DNA of 64,000 nt from Salipiger sp. H15 (GCF_040409955.1 NZ_CP123384.1:1869501-1933500), one strand, 5' to 3'. Positions 23,140 through 33,212 are shown, numbered from the stretch's first letter. Notes: generated by a model not told the origin, from the sequence alone. Translations and numbers: made by a program.

Positions 23140-26124
23140 TTACCCCAGCGCCTCGTCGCAGCGCGCGCAGGTGCCGGCGTGGGCGTGGGTGCCGACGTCG
23201 GGCAGGATCTTCCAGCAGCGCTGGCACTTCTCGCCCTCGGCCTTCTCGAAGACCACGCCCACGCCCGGCACGTCGGCCATGCGGAAGGCCTCGGCCGGGG
23301 CCGGGTCGGCGGTCAGCGACACTTCCGAGGTGATGCAGATGTCCTCGAAGGCCACCGACTTCAGCGCCGCGAGCATGTCCGCGTCCTCGACATGCACCAC
23401 CGGCGAGGCCTCGAGCGAGGCGCCGATGACCTTGTCGGTGCGCTGGATTTCCAGCGCCGCGGTGACCGCGCGACGGGCGAGGCGCACCTTGCCCCATTTC
23501 TCGGCCAGCGCGGCGTCGCGCCACTCGGCCGGGGTCTCGGGGAAGTCCATCAGGTGCACCGAGCTGTCGTCGCCCGGGAAGCGGTCCAGCCAGACGTCTT
23601 CCATGGTGAAGGGCAGCACCGGGGCGAGCCAGGTGGTCAGCCGGTGGAAGAGCAGGTCCATGACCGTGCGCGCGGCCTTGCGGCGGGCGGTGTCGCCGTC
23701 GCAGTAGAGCGCGTCCTTGCGGATGTCGAAGTAGAAGGCCGACAGGTCCACGGTGCAGAAGGTGAAGACCTGCTGGAACACGTGCTGGAAGTCGAAGCTG
23801 CGGTAGCCCTCGCGCACCACTTCATCCAGCTCGGACAGGCGGTGCAGCACCCAGCGCTCGAGCTCGGGCATGTCGGCGGCCGCGACGCGGTCGCTCTCCT
23901 CGAAGTGGCCGAGCGCGCCGAGCAGGAAGCGCATGGTGTTGCGCAGGCGGCGGTAGCTGTCGGCCACGCCCTTGAGGATCTCCGGCCCGATCCGCTGGTC
24001 GGCGGTGTAATCGGTCTGGGCCACCCAGAGGCGGAGGATGTCGGCGCCGTACTGCTTGATCACCTCGTCCGGCACGATGGTGTTGCCGAGCGACTTGGAC
24101 ATCTTGTTGCCCTTCTCGTCCAGCGTGAAGCCATGGGTGACCACGTTGCGGTAGGGCGCGTGGCCGGTGGTGCCGACCGATTGCAGCAGCGAGCTGTGGA
24201 ACCAGCCGCGGTGCTGGTCGGTGCCTTCCATGTAGACGTCGGCGATTCCGTCCCTGGTGCCGTCGGCGCGGTCGCGCAGCACGAAGGCATGGGTCGAGCC
24301 GGAATCGAACCACACGTCGAGCACGTCGTAGACCTGCTCCCATTCGTCGGCGTTGTAGCCCGCGCCGAGGAAGCGCTCCTTGGCGCCCTCGGCGTACCAG
24401 CAATCGGCGCCCTCGGCCTCGAAGGCCTCGCCGATGCGGGCGTTGACCTCCGCGTCGCGCAGCAGGAAGTCCGCGTCGGTGGGCAGGGCGCCCTTCTTGG
24501 TGAAGCAGGTCAGCGGCACGCCCCAGGCGCGCTGGCGCGACAGCACCCAGTCGGGACGCGCTTCCATCATCGAGTAGAGACGGTTGCGGCCCGACTGCGG
24601 CGTCCATTCCACCTGGTCGATGCAGGTGAGGGCGCGCTGGCGGATGGTCTTGCCGTTCTCGTCCTGCCCGTCGTTCACGTCGCGGTCGATCGAGGCGAAC
24701 CACTGCGGCGTGTTGCGGAAGATCACCGGCGCCTTGGAGCGCCAGCTGTGCGGGTAGGAGTGGGTGACGCGGCCGCGGGCGATGATGCCGCGGGCCTCGA
24801 CGAGCTTGTCGATGACGGCGGCGTTGGCCTTGCCTTCCTTGCCCTTGTGGTCGAACACGGTCAGCCCGGCGAAGAACGGCACATGCGGCAGGAACTCGGA
24901 GTCCTCGCCGACGTTGTGGGTCATCCGGTCGATCCAGTTGCGCTTGACGAAGCACTCGTAGTCGTCGGCACCGTGCGAGGGCGCGGTGTGCACGAAGCCC
25001 GTGCCCGCGTCATCGGTCACGTGCTCGCCGTCGATCATCGGCACCTCGTAGTCCCAGAAGCCCTCGGCGCCGTCCAGGCCGGCGAAGGGGTGGGCGAGGG
25101 TGAGGCTCGACAGTTCCTCCGCCGAAACGCCGCGCTTGCGGGTGAACATCTCGGGCGCGAGGCGGGCGGCCTTGAACACGTCGCCGGCCAGCTTGTCGGC
25201 CACGACGTAGAGATCGCCCTTCGAGACCCAGGATTCCTCGGGCGTGTCGGTGACCTCGTAGAGCCCGTAGGCGATGCCCGGGTTGAAGGCGACGGCCTTG
25301 TTCGAGGGGATGGTCCAGGGGGTGGTGGTCCAGATCACCACGCGCGCCTCGTGCAGCGCCTCGGCCAGCAGCTCGGTGTCGGCGCCGGCGTAGTCGTCAT
25401 CCTCGCCCTGCGGCAGCGCGATGTGCCCGCCCGAGACGATGCGGAACGGCACCCAGATCGTGTGCGACTTGTGGTCGTGGTATTCGATCTCGGCTTCGGC
25501 CAGAGCGGTCTTCTCGACCGGCGACCACATGACCGGCTTCGAGCCCTGGTAGAGCGTGCCGGTCATCAGGAACTTCATGAATTCCTCGGCGATCACGCGC
25601 TCGGCGTGGAAGGCCATGGTGAGGTAGGGATCGTCCCAGTTGCCGGTGATGCCGAGGCGCTTGAATTCCTCGCGCTGGATGTCGACCCAGCCCTCGGCGA
25701 ACTTGCGGCACTCCTGCCGGAAGTCGATGACCGGCACCTCGTCCTTGTTCTTGCCCTTGGCGCGGTACTGCTCCTCGATCTTCCACTCGATCGGCAGGCC
25801 GTGGCAGTCCCAGCCCGGCACGTAGCGCGCGTCATGGCCCATCATCTGGTGCGAGCGGACGATCATGTCCTTGATCGTCTTGTTCAGCGCGTGGCCGATG
25901 TGCAGGTGACCGTTGGCGTAGGGCGGGCCGTCGTGCAGCGTGAAGGGCGTGCGCGAGCCGTCCCTTGCCTTGTCGCGGAGGCGGTCGTAGACGCCGATCT
26001 TCGCCCAACGCTCGAGCCACTGGGGCTCGCGCTGGGGCAGGCCCGCGCGCATCGGGAAATCGGTTTGCGGAAGGTTCAGCGTGTCCTTGTAGTCAGGCGT
26101 CTGGCTGGTGGTGTCGGCGCACAT
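23140..26124 (-). CDS. ileS: Isoleucyl-tRNA synthetase
   Basis: The 994-residue class I synthetase charges tRNA-Ile. It has HLHIGH (HIGH motif, residues 73-78), KMSKS in KGNKMSKSLGN (near residue 672), and the editing domain between them. The C-terminal zinc-binding cysteines are CQRCW and CARCDE at the very end. This is the bacterial type with the C-terminal zinc finger. It stands alone on the minus strand, with a hairpin in its leader. Confidence 0.97.
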   Translation of the reverse strand: MCADTTSQTPDYKDTLNLPQTDFPMRAGLPQREPQWLERWAKIGVYDRLRDKARDGSRTPFTLHDGPPYANGHLHIGHALNKTIKDMIVRSHQMMGHDARYVPGWDCHGLPIEWKIEEQYRAKGKNKDEVPVIDFRQECRKFAEGWVDIQREEFKRLGITGNWDDPYLTMAFHAERVIAEEFMKFLMTGTLYQGSKPVMWSPVEKTALAEAEIEYHDHKSHTIWVPFRIVSGGHIALPQGEDDDYAGADTELLAEALHEARVVIWTTTPWTIPSNKAVAFNPGIAYGLYEVTDTPEESWVSKGDLYVVADKLAGDVFKAARLAPEMFTRKRGVSAEELSSLTLAHPFAGLDGAEGFWDYEVPMIDGEHVTDDAGTGFVHTAPSHGADDYECFVKRNWIDRMTHNVGEDSEFLPHVPFFAGLTVFDHKGKEGKANAAVIDKLVEARGIIARGRVTHSYPHSWRSKAPVIFRNTPQWFASIDRDVNDGQDENGKTIRQRALTCIDQVEWTPQSGRNRLYSMMEARPDWVLSRQRAWGVPLTCFTKKGALPTDADFLLRDAEVNARIGEAFEAEGADCWYAEGAKERFLGAGYNADEWEQVYDVLDVWFDSGSTHAFVLRDRADGTRDGIADVYMEGTDQHRGWFHSSLLQSVGTTGHAPYRNVVTHGFTLDEKGNKMSKSLGNTIVPDEVIKQYGADILRLWVAQTDYTADQRIGPEILKGVADSYRRLRNTMRFLLGALGHFEESDRVAAADMPELERWVLHRLSELDEVVREGYRSFDFQHVFQQVFTFCTVDLSAFYFDIRKDALYCDGDTARRKAARTVMDLLFHRLTTWLAPVLPFTMEDVWLDRFPGDDSSVHLMDFPETPAEWRDAALAEKWGKVRLARRAVTAALEIQRTDKVIGASLEASPVVHVEDADMLAALKSVAFEDICITSEVSLTADPAPAEAFRMADVPGVGVVFEKAEGEKCQRCWKILPDVGTHAHAGTCARCDEALG

Positions 26125-26579
26125 GTTCTGCGGTCCCGGAATATATGTCGGATGTCTGAGAAAGGTCGGCGCGGCGGTCCATACGCCTTGTCCCGGCGGC
26201 TCTATTGATCAGAGCGCCGGGCATGTAATTCGAATGATGATCGCATGGCGTGGCATCATGCGCGCCTTATAGGCATCCGACTCGCGATGGTCCAGTGGTT
26301 GCGGCAGGCTGCCTGCCGTCCGGGCAATGGGCGGAAATCCACCTCACGCGGGCGTGAAAAGCGGCGCGCCGCCGCCTGTCGTCTCCGGCTGCGGCGGGGG
26401 TCGGCCAATGTGGCGGGACCGGCTGGCGGCGGCGCGCCGGAAAACCCGCGCCGAGCCATTTGCCCGCGACCTTTCCCGCCGGATCGGGTTGGATGCTTGA
26501 AACCTCGCGCCACTCCCGACCTTCCCGCCCGGATCCCAGCCGATCCCCGGCGCGAGCACATCGAACCCATGGAGGCTTC
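26125..26579. other. Intergenic region upstream of ileS
   Basis: There are 455 bases without a convincing gene. A strong imperfect hairpin lies at 26191-26220 (CCCGGC plus GCTCT, pairing with AGAGC plus GCCGGG, loop ATTGATC), 67 bases upstream of the ileS start codon and so perhaps in its leader. I see no T-box, which is not expected in this group, and no clear promoter. The remainder (26221-26570) shows nothing I can name. Confidence 0.4.
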
Positions 26580-26873
26580 ATGGCCTATCGTGACAGCGGG
26601 CTGCCGCAGCGCGGCCCATATGGCTCGACCCTGCGGTCCGAGCCGCCAATGTACCTGCCGGAGTCGCCCCAGGCAGCAACCGCCGGAGCGTTCACCGGCG
26701 GGCTGCTGGTGGCCGTCCTGCTGGTCCTCGGCCTTCTGGTCGGGGTTGGAACCCTGAGCGTCGGCAGGGTGGGTGAGACCCCTGCCGCGACTGGGAGCGG
26801 GGCCGTCGGCTCCGCGATCGGGAGGAGCGGTGGGACCATACCCGCTTCGCCCTCGGTGGCGCCGGGCAATTAA
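26580..26873 (+). CDS. Small single-pass membrane protein, unknown function
   Basis: The 97-residue product has a polar N-terminus (MAYRDSGLPQRGPYG), one transmembrane segment (GGLLVAVLLVLGLLVGVGTL, about residues 40-60) and a Gly/Ser/Pro-rich tail. The ATG is 7 bases after a GGAGG ribosome site. I do not recognise a family. The complementary strand is also open, so the gene call rests on the ribosome site and the membrane segment. Confidence 0.55.
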   Translation: MAYRDSGLPQRGPYGSTLRSEPPMYLPESPQAATAGAFTGGLLVAVLLVLGLLVGVGTLSVGRVGETPAATGSGAVGSAIGRSGGTIPASPSVAPGN

Positions 26874-27073
26874 GCCCGGCGTTCTGTGCCCCTCGCCCAG
26901 AAAGCCGGACCTGCTACCACTCACGGATGGTCCGGGCGAGGGTTTCCTCCCCTAGAAGGCCCAGTGTTTCAGGGCAAGTCCCGGGTCAGCGCCGTGCGAA
27001 AGCGCCTTGCGCGGCGCTGGCCCCCCCTTCCGGTCCGGCGGCTTCCGCCGCTCCATAAGGGCCGCGGCGCGCG

Positions 27074-27772
27074 TCAGAGCGTGAACATCCGCCCCACCAC
27101 GAAGGCAAGGCCGGCGGCGATGCCGCCGATGGCCATCGTCTCGAGCCCCGAGCGCCACCACGGCGTCAGCGACCAGCGGCTCTTGTAGGCGCCGATCGCG
27201 AAGAAGCTCGCCAGGGTGAGCGCCGTGGCGACCTCAAGCGCCTTCTCCAGCGACAGCACGAAGGGCAGCAGCGGCACCAGCCCCGCCGCGAGGAAGGCCG
27301 CGAATGTGGCGAGCGCCGCGCGCAGGGGCTGCGGGTCGACGTCCGACAGCCCATGCTTCCCGGCAAGCAGCTGGCGGCTCCAGTGGGCGGGATCGGCGGC
27401 GATCTGGGCCGCCGCCGCCTCGAGCACCTCGCCCGACAGACCCTGCCGCGCCAGCTGCGCGCGGAGATCTCGCCGGGCGGCCTCGGGGTCGGTCGACAGC
27501 CGCCCGCGCTCGAGCCGCTGCAGGCGGCGCAGGTCGTCGAGCTCGGCCTTGGTCCCCGCGTAGTTGCCCGCCGCCATGGAGAACCCGTCGGCAAGGACGT
27601 TGGCGAAGCCGAGCGCGAGGATGATGAAGGGCGAGAGCTCGGCCCCGGCGACCCCCGCGACGATGGCGAAGGTCGTCACCGATCCGTCGAGCGCGCCGTA
27701 GATGATGTCGCGCAGGCGACCGTGGCCGCCCGGCGCGGGAAGATCTCTGGCGCTGTCGGTCGGGCGGGTCAT
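27074..27772 (-). CDS. VIT1/CCC1 family transporter
   Basis: The 232-residue membrane protein has the CCC1/VIT1 layout. IIYGALDGSVTTFAIVAGVAGA is the first transmembrane segment with its conserved Asp. FANVLADGFSMAAGNYAGTKAE is the second, followed by a long cytosolic Glu/Arg-rich helix (residues about 75-140). Three hydrophobic segments follow. Family members export Fe2+ or Mn2+ from the cytosol. The bundled cytosolic Glu cluster that binds metal in VIT1 is partly present (AAQIAADPAHW region). Confidence 0.88.
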   Translation of the reverse strand: MTRPTDSARDLPAPGGHGRLRDIIYGALDGSVTTFAIVAGVAGAELSPFIILALGFANVLADGFSMAAGNYAGTKAELDDLRRLQRLERGRLSTDPEAARRDLRAQLARQGLSGEVLEAAAAQIAADPAHWSRQLLAGKHGLSDVDPQPLRAALATFAAFLAAGLVPLLPFVLSLEKALEVATALTLASFFAIGAYKSRWSLTPWWRSGLETMAIGGIAAGLAFVVGRMFTL

Positions 27773-27852
27773 CGCGCGGGCTCCTGCTGGGGCCCCGAGC
27801 CTCGCGCGTTCCGGTCCCCGGCGCCTTGTCCCGGATCAAGTCGCCCCGGGGC

Positions 27853-28887
27853 TCAGCCCTTGCCGCTGTCCTTTATCACGAAGCCCGCGAGCGCGGTGCG
27901 GACGATGTCGCGGACCGAGGGGCGCTTGCGGCGGATGAAGGGCAGCGGGCGGCAGACCTCGATCGCCGCGACGCCGACCCGTGCGGTCAGCGCGCCGTTC
28001 ACCAACCCCTCGCCGAAGCGCCTCGACAGCTTGCCGAGCAGCCCGCCGCCGAGCACCGGCTCGAGCATGTCCTCGCCCACCGCCACGGCGCCGGTGGCGA
28101 CGAGGTGGGACATCACCGCCCGCGTCAGCCGCCAGCTGCCGAGCGTGCCCGAGCGCCCGCCGTAGATCTCGGCGATGCGGCGGATCATGCGGATGTTGGA
28201 CGAGAGCGCCGCGATCACGTCGGCCAGCGCCAGCGGCACCAGCGCGGTGACCGTCGCCACCTGCCGCGCCGAGGCCTCGACCTCGCGCCGCGCGGCGGCG
28301 TCGAGCGGGGTCAGCAGTTCGGTCTCGGCAAGGCCGATGAGCCCGGAGGCGTCGAAGACCTCGGCGCTGCGCTCCTTCAGCCGCTGGCGGCCCCAGCGCG
28401 TGTCCTCGCGCCCGGCGTAGAGCGCCGCAAGCTCGTCGACCAGCTTGCGCGCGGCCTTCAGATCCTCGGTCGCCAGCGCCGCGTCGGCGGCGCGGTGCAG
28501 CGCGTCGACCTTGGCCAGCCGCGACATGGCGGCAAGCTCCTTGACCACGATGGCAAGGCCGACAAGCACCAGGAGCCCGATCAGCACGGTGATCGCGAGG
28601 CCGAGCAGCGGCACCGAGGCGATGAGGTCGGTGACGAAGCGCCAGGCGGCGATCGAGATCAGCGCCGACAGCAGCGTGCCCGCCAGCGCCCAGAACCAGC
28701 GCGCCAGCTTCGAGGGGCGGCGCGCGGCCAGCGCCGCGGCGGTGGTCATCGCCTGCCCCTGCGGGCCCGGAAGGTCGGGCTCGGGCACCGGTGGGGCATC
28801 CGAGGGCGTCAGGCTGGGCTGGTCCCCGTCGAGGTCGATGAGGATCGGGCCCTTGCGCGGGCCATCGTTGCGGGGCGCATCGCTCAT
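27853..28887 (-). CDS. TIGR01620/YcjF family membrane protein (DUF697)
   Basis: The 344-residue inner-membrane protein has two transmembrane segments (about residues 62-110). A C-terminal DUF697-type domain follows, with MIRRIAEIYGGRSGTLGSWRL and a Gly/Leu-rich pair of helices. YcjF homologues are encoded beside YcjX P-loop proteins, as here, and are linked to envelope stress in enterobacteria. Function is unknown. The start ATG overlaps the stop of the preceding acetyltransferase gene by 4 bases. Confidence 0.85.
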   Translation of the reverse strand: MSDAPRNDGPRKGPILIDLDGDQPSLTPSDAPPVPEPDLPGPQGQAMTTAAALAARRPSKLARWFWALAGTLLSALISIAAWRFVTDLIASVPLLGLAITVLIGLLVLVGLAIVVKELAAMSRLAKVDALHRAADAALATEDLKAARKLVDELAALYAGREDTRWGRQRLKERSAEVFDASGLIGLAETELLTPLDAAARREVEASARQVATVTALVPLALADVIAALSSNIRMIRRIAEIYGGRSGTLGSWRLTRAVMSHLVATGAVAVGEDMLEPVLGGGLLGKLSRRFGEGLVNGALTARVGVAAIEVCRPLPFIRRKRPSVRDIVRTALAGFVIKDSGKG

Positions 28888-29354
28888 GGGCGGGCCTCCC
28901 TGTTGCGGAAGGCGGGGGCCTCCCAGACATAGAAGAGATCGGGCAGGCCCTCGGCATTGGCCGAGCCGTCGCCGCGGCGGGAGATGGCGAAGCCCGCCCG
29001 CTCGTAGAAACGCTGCGCGCGGGCATTGGCGAGGAAGGTCCAGAGCTCCAGCCGGCGCGCGGCGCGCTTGGCATCCTCGAGCAGCGCGTGGCCGATGCCG
29101 CGGCCCTGCACCGCCTGCGCGACGAAGAGCGCGTGCACGTAGCTGCCCTCGCGCGCGAGGAAGCCGAGCAGCGTGCCGGCGCGATCCTCGGCCACCGTGA
29201 CCCAGCCGCGCTCGATCATCGTGCCGGCATGGGCGATGTCCTCGGCGCCGCTGTGCAGCAGCGGCTTCCAGTCATGCGCCTCGACGGCGGCAGTGATCAT
29301 CGCGCCGAGGCTGCCGGCGTCGGTGGGGCGGGCGGGGCGCAGGTGCGGGCTCAC
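28884..29354 (-). CDS. GNAT family N-acetyltransferase
   Basis: The 156-residue acetyltransferase starts at a GTG (29352-29354) that overlaps the ycjX-like stop as GTGA. The conserved domain LRPARPTDAGSL begins at once, so this start fits. The acetyl-CoA motif reads VAQAVQGRGIGHALLEDAKR (Q/R-x-x-G-x-G/A), and ANARAQRFYERAGF is the usual C-terminal element. It is wedged between the ycjX and ycjF homologues with overlapping ends on both sides, suggesting a linked role. Confidence 0.85.
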   Translation of the reverse strand: MSPHLRPARPTDAGSLGAMITAAVEAHDWKPLLHSGAEDIAHAGTMIERGWVTVAEDRAGTLLGFLAREGSYVHALFVAQAVQGRGIGHALLEDAKRAARRLELWTFLANARAQRFYERAGFAISRRGDGSANAEGLPDLFYVWEAPAFRNREARP

Positions 29355-30778
29355 AGCCGGTCTCCGACAAGGAACTGCGCGGCGCGGTCGAGGCGGATGT
29401 GCGGCGGGCCCTCGCCGGGCTTCAGCGTCAGCGGCGCGGGGGCGAAGCGCATGATCTCGTAATCGGCGCCAAGCCAGCCGGTCGCGCCCTCGCGCGCCGG
29501 GGTCAGCAGGTGCGCCGGATCCTCGGGCAGGGCGCCGGGATAGAAGGCCGCCTGCCGCCCGCGCGTGCCGTCGGGGTTCAAGAGCGTGCCGCGCACGCAG
29601 TCGAGCTCGGTGCCCTCGTGCGGCAGCGTCTGCTCGACCGTGGCGCGCAGCGCGGCGATCGACATGGCCGCGGTCTCGGCCCCGGCAAAGCGCGCCCGGT
29701 CGCGCGCCTCGCGGGTCAGCGCCTCCATGATCGCGGTCAGGGCGTGGTGCTGCGTGTGGTGCAGGTGGTCGGCCTTGGTCGCGGCAAAGAGGATCTTCTC
29801 GACCCGCCGCCCGCGCAGCATCTGCGTCAGCCAGGCGTTGGAGCCGGGGCGGAAGGCCTTGAGGATCGCCGACATGGTGCGCCGCAGGTCGTCGAGCGCC
29901 GGCGGGCCGGCATGGATCGCGCCGAGCGCGTCGACCAGCACGATCTGCCGGTCGATGCGCGAGAAGTGGTCGCGGAAGAAGGGCTTCACGATCTGCGACT
30001 TGTAGGCCTCGAAGCGCCGCTCCATCTCGCGCCAGAGCCCGCGGCGGGAGGGGATCGCGGGTTTCGGCATCGGCGCGAAGGTCAGCGCGGGGCTGCCTGC
30101 CTTCTCGCCCGGCAGCAGGAAGCGCCCGGGGGTGCAGTCCGAGAACCCCGCCTCGCGCGCCTCGTGCAGCGCGGCGGTGAAGACCTCGGCGAGGGCCTTG
30201 GCCCGGGGCTCGCTGAAGGCTTCGTCGGGATCGGTCTCGGCGAGCAGCGCAAGGAAGGCTTCGGAGCCGGGCCGCTGCGGCAGGCGCCGGAGCGTCTCGT
30301 CCGTCCAGTCCTCGAAGCTCTGATCGAGCAGCCCGAGATCGAGCAGCCATTCGCCCGGGTAGTCGACGATGTCGAGATGCACCGTCCGCGGCCCCTGCAG
30401 CCCGGCGAGCAGCCCTGTCGGCCGCACCTTGAGCGAGAGCCGCAACTGCGAGACGGCCCGCGTGCTCTCGGGCCAGCGCGGCTCGCGCGCGGTGAGCGCG
30501 GCAAGATGCGTCTCGTAGTCGAACCGCGCCACGGTGTCGTCGGGCTGCGGCTGGAGATAGGCGGTGAGAATGCGCGATTCCGCCTCGGCGGCCAGCTGCG
30601 GCATGCGCCCGCGGTCGAGCAGGTTGGCGACCAGCGAGGTGATGAAGACGGTCTTGCCCGCGCGCGAGAGCCCGGTCACGCCAAGGCGCACGACCGGCTC
30701 GAAGAAGGTTTCCGACAGCGTGTCGGTGACGTTTCCGACCCCGCGGCTGAGCGTGTCGGCGATGGTTCCGATGACCAA
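29351..30778 (-). CDS. YcjX family P-loop protein (DUF463)
   Basis: The 475-residue protein has P-loop GLSRAGKT (residues 36-43), VDYPGEWLLDLGLLD (the switch region) and VLVDALGAI (Walker B-like). These are the marks of the YcjX GTPase-like family. It heads a three-gene overlapping operon with an acetyltransferase and a YcjF homologue. The function is not established. In enterobacteria the pair is in the phage-shock region, but no Psp genes are visible here. Confidence 0.88.
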   Translation of the reverse strand: MVIGTIADTLSRGVGNVTDTLSETFFEPVVRLGVTGLSRAGKTVFITSLVANLLDRGRMPQLAAEAESRILTAYLQPQPDDTVARFDYETHLAALTAREPRWPESTRAVSQLRLSLKVRPTGLLAGLQGPRTVHLDIVDYPGEWLLDLGLLDQSFEDWTDETLRRLPQRPGSEAFLALLAETDPDEAFSEPRAKALAEVFTAALHEAREAGFSDCTPGRFLLPGEKAGSPALTFAPMPKPAIPSRRGLWREMERRFEAYKSQIVKPFFRDHFSRIDRQIVLVDALGAIHAGPPALDDLRRTMSAILKAFRPGSNAWLTQMLRGRRVEKILFAATKADHLHHTQHHALTAIMEALTREARDRARFAGAETAAMSIAALRATVEQTLPHEGTELDCVRGTLLNPDGTRGRQAAFYPGALPEDPAHLLTPAREGATGWLGADYEIMRFAPAPLTLKPGEGPPHIRLDRAAQFLVGDRL

Positions 30779-30898
30779 GGCGGCGTCCCTCGTTCTGCGT
30801 TTCCCTAGAGATAGACGCGCCGGGCGCGGGTTGCCAGTGCCGGGGAGGGGCGGCGTGGCGTTCTCTGCGGGCCGCTGCTGCGCCGCGTGGCAGGTGGG

Positions 30899-30966
30899 GC
30901 AAGGGGGCGCTGCCCCCTCGGCGCTGCGCGCCTCACCCCCGGGATATTTTCACCATGTGGAAGACG
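30899..30966 (+). repeat. Dispersed palindromic element (copy 4)
   Basis: GGGGGCGCTGCCCCC, GCGCTGCGCGC, CACCCCCGGGATATTTTC and ATGTGGAAGA follow in order, nearly identical to the copy at 18381. It lies between the divergent ycjX-like and truA genes. Confidence 0.7.
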
Positions 30967-31044
30967 GGGGCGGCGCGCGCGGGCGGCGCCGGGAGGCGTG
31001 CCGGGGGGATTGATGGGGACGCGGCGGCGCGCTAAGGGGCGGTC

Positions 31045-31815
31045 ATGCCCAGATATGCGCTCTTGGTGGAATATGACGGCGGGCCCTTCGCGGGCTGGCA
31101 GCGTCAGGCGGATCAGCCCTCGGTGCAGGGCGCGATCGAGGCTGCGCTGGCGAAACTCGAGAAGCGCGAGCACACCATCGCCGCCGCCGGGCGCACCGAT
31201 GCGGGCGTGCATGCGCGCGGGCAGGTCGCCCATTGCGACATGGAGAAGGACTGGGACCCGTTCCGCCTCGGCGAGGCGCTGAACTTCCACCTCAAGCCCG
31301 AGCCCGTGGCGATCCGCGCCTGCGCCGCCGTCGCGGATGACTGGCACGCGCGCTTCTCGGCTCTGGAGCGGCGCTATCTCTTCCGGGTGCTGGTGCGCCG
31401 CGCACCGTCGACGCTGGAAAAGGGGCAGGTCTGGCGGGTGCTGCACCCGCTCTCGCTCGCCGCGATGCGCGAGGGGGCGGCGCATCTCGTCGGGCTGCAC
31501 GACTTCACCACCTTCCGATCGACCATGTGCCAGTCGGCCTCGCCGGTGAAGACGCTGGACGAGTGCCGGATCGAGGAGGTCGAGACCGGGGCGGGGACGG
31601 AATACCACTTCCACCTGCGCGCGCGCAGCTTCCTGCACAACCAGGTGCGCTCGATCGTCGGCACGCTCGAGCGGGTCGGCGCGGGCAGCTGGGCACCCTC
31701 GGAGGTGAAGGCCGCGCTCGAGGCCGCCGACCGCGCCGCCTGCGGGCCGGTGTGCCCGCCGGACGGGCTGTACCTGATGGGCGTCGGCTACCCCGAGGAC
31801 CCCTTCGCGGCGTGA
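31045..31815 (+). CDS. truA: tRNA pseudouridine(38-40) synthase TruA
   Basis: The 256-residue enzyme makes pseudouridine in the anticodon arm of tRNAs. The catalytic Asp is D52 in GRTDAGVHA. The flanking [12 protein letters not shown] near the N-terminus and [18 protein letters not shown] are both conserved. Length is standard. It precedes the arginine genes by about 200 bases that contain a possible promoter, so it is not clearly in their operon. Confidence 0.96.
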   Translation: MPRYALLVEYDGGPFAGWQRQADQPSVQGAIEAALAKLEKREHTIAAAGRTDAGVHARGQVAHCDMEKDWDPFRLGEALNFHLKPEPVAIRACAAVADDWHARFSALERRYLFRVLVRRAPSTLEKGQVWRVLHPLSLAAMREGAAHLVGLHDFTTFRSTMCQSASPVKTLDECRIEEVETGAGTEYHFHLRARSFLHNQVRSIVGTLERVGAGSWAPSEVKAALEAADRAACGPVCPPDGLYLMGVGYPEDPFAA

Positions 31816-31964
31816 TCCGCGCAAGGTGCTTGATTTACGCCGGGAAACCCGGCAATAGCCTGCGCATGACGCAAGCGATCCGAATCCGACGAGCCTGAGC
31901 TCTTCCTTCCGTGCCCCTTTCGGGCGCGTCCGATCGTTTGTGCGTCGCACATCCCCTTTGAAAA

Positions 31965-31994
31965 CTTGACTTGGCCCCGGGCCCTTGGCACCAA
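31965..31994 (+). promoter_or_regulatory. Possible sigma-70-type promoter of argD
   Basis: CTTGACT (-35, TTGACT at 31965-31970) matches the alphaproteobacterial CTTGAC element. An 18-base spacer and a weak ACCAAT (-10) follow, about 28 bases before the argD start codon. Confidence 0.33.
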
Positions 31995-32021
31995 TCGGGC
32001 CTCATTGCAGAGGAAGACCCC

Positions 32022-33212
32022 ATGATCCCCTCCGTCCTGCCGACCTATTCGCGCGCGCCGCTTCACTTCGTGAAGGGCGAAGGCTGCTGGCTGATCGAGG
32101 AGGACGGACGACGCTTTCTCGACCTCGGCAGCGGCATCGCGGTGAACGCGCTCGGCCATGCGCACCCGGCGCTGGTGGCGGCGCTGACCGAGCAGGCGCA
32201 GAACCTCTGGCACGTGTCGAACCTCTACGAGATCCCGCAGCAGCAGGCGCTCGCCGACAAGCTGGTCGGGGCCACCTTCGCCGACACGGTGTTCTTCACC
32301 AACTCCGGCACCGAGGCCTGCGAGCTCGCGGTGAAGATGGCGCGCAAGTACTGGTACGAGAAGGGCCAGCCCGAGAAGACCGACATCCTCGCCTTCACCG
32401 GCTCGTTCCACGGCCGTTCGTCGGCGGGCATCGCCGCGGCGGGTTCGGAGAAGATGGTCAAGGGCTTCAGGCCGATCCTGCCGGGCTTCAAGCACCTGCC
32501 CTTCGGCGACATGGCGGCGATCGAGGCGGCCATCGACGCGCACACCGGCGCCATCCTGATCGAGCCGATCCAGGGCGAGGGCGGCATCCGCCCGCTGCCC
32601 GACGACCAGCTGAAGGCGCTGCGCAAGCTCTGCGACGACAAGGGCATCCTGCTGATCCTCGACGAGGTGCAGTGCGGCATGGGCCGGACCGGGCGGCTGT
32701 TTGCGCATGAATACGCCGGGATCACCCCGGACATCATGATGGTCGCCAAGGGCATCGGCGGCGGCTTCCCGCTCGGCGCGGTGCTGGCGACCGAAGAGGC
32801 CGCCTCGGGCATGACCGTCGGCACCCACGGCTCGACCTACGGCGGCAACCCGCTCGGCTGCGCCGTCGGCGGCGCGGTGATGGACGTGCTGACCGGCGAG
32901 GGCTTCCTCGAGGAGGTCGGCCGCAAGGCGGGGCTGCTGCGCCAGAAGCTCGAGGGGCTGATCGCCGCGCATCCGGAGATCTTCGAGGAGGTCCGCGGCA
33001 CCGGGCTGATGATCGGCCTCAAGACCAAGGTTGCCCCGGCCGATTTCGTCAAGGCCGGCTATGACAACCTGGTGATCACCGTGCCCGCGGCGGACAACGT
33101 CGTGCGCCTTCTTCCCCCGCTCACCATCACCGAGGAGGAGATCGCCGAGGCGGTCGCCCGTCTCGACGCCACCGCCACCGCGCTGGAGGTCGCAGCCCAG
33201 CTGACCGCCTGA
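32022..33212 (+). CDS. argD: Acetylornithine/succinyldiaminopimelate aminotransferase
   Basis: The 396-residue class III PLP aminotransferase makes acetylornithine in arginine synthesis. It has [11 protein letters not shown], the [10 protein letters not shown] substrate region, the [12 protein letters not shown] cofactor segment and the PLP lysine in [14 protein letters not shown]. The ATG at 32022 begins the conserved N-terminus ([13 protein letters not shown]). It is followed by argF after 94 bases, so the two probably form an operon for arginine synthesis. Confidence 0.95.
   Translation: MIPSVLPTYSRAPLHFVKGEGCWLIEEDGRRFLDLGSGIAVNALGHAHPALVAALTEQAQNLWHVSNLYEIPQQQALADKLVGATFADTVFFTNSGTEACELAVKMARKYWYEKGQPEKTDILAFTGSFHGRSSAGIAAAGSEKMVKGFRPILPGFKHLPFGDMAAIEAAIDAHTGAILIEPIQGEGGIRPLPDDQLKALRKLCDDKGILLILDEVQCGMGRTGRLFAHEYAGITPDIMMVAKGIGGGFPLGAVLATEEAASGMTVGTHGSTYGGNPLGCAVGGAVMDVLTGEGFLEEVGRKAGLLRQKLEGLIAAHPEIFEEVRGTGLMIGLKTKVAPADFVKAGYDNLVITVPAADNVVRLLPPLTITEEEIAEAVARLDATATALEVAAQLTA

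Noticed and set aside
22474..26208. 1244-residue plus-strand open frame over ileS
   Set aside because: It is the antisense shadow of isoleucyl-tRNA synthetase and has no recognisable domain.
26460..26924. Minus-strand open frames opposite the small membrane protein
   Set aside because: No ribosome site or hydrophobic pattern supports them, while the plus-strand frame has both.
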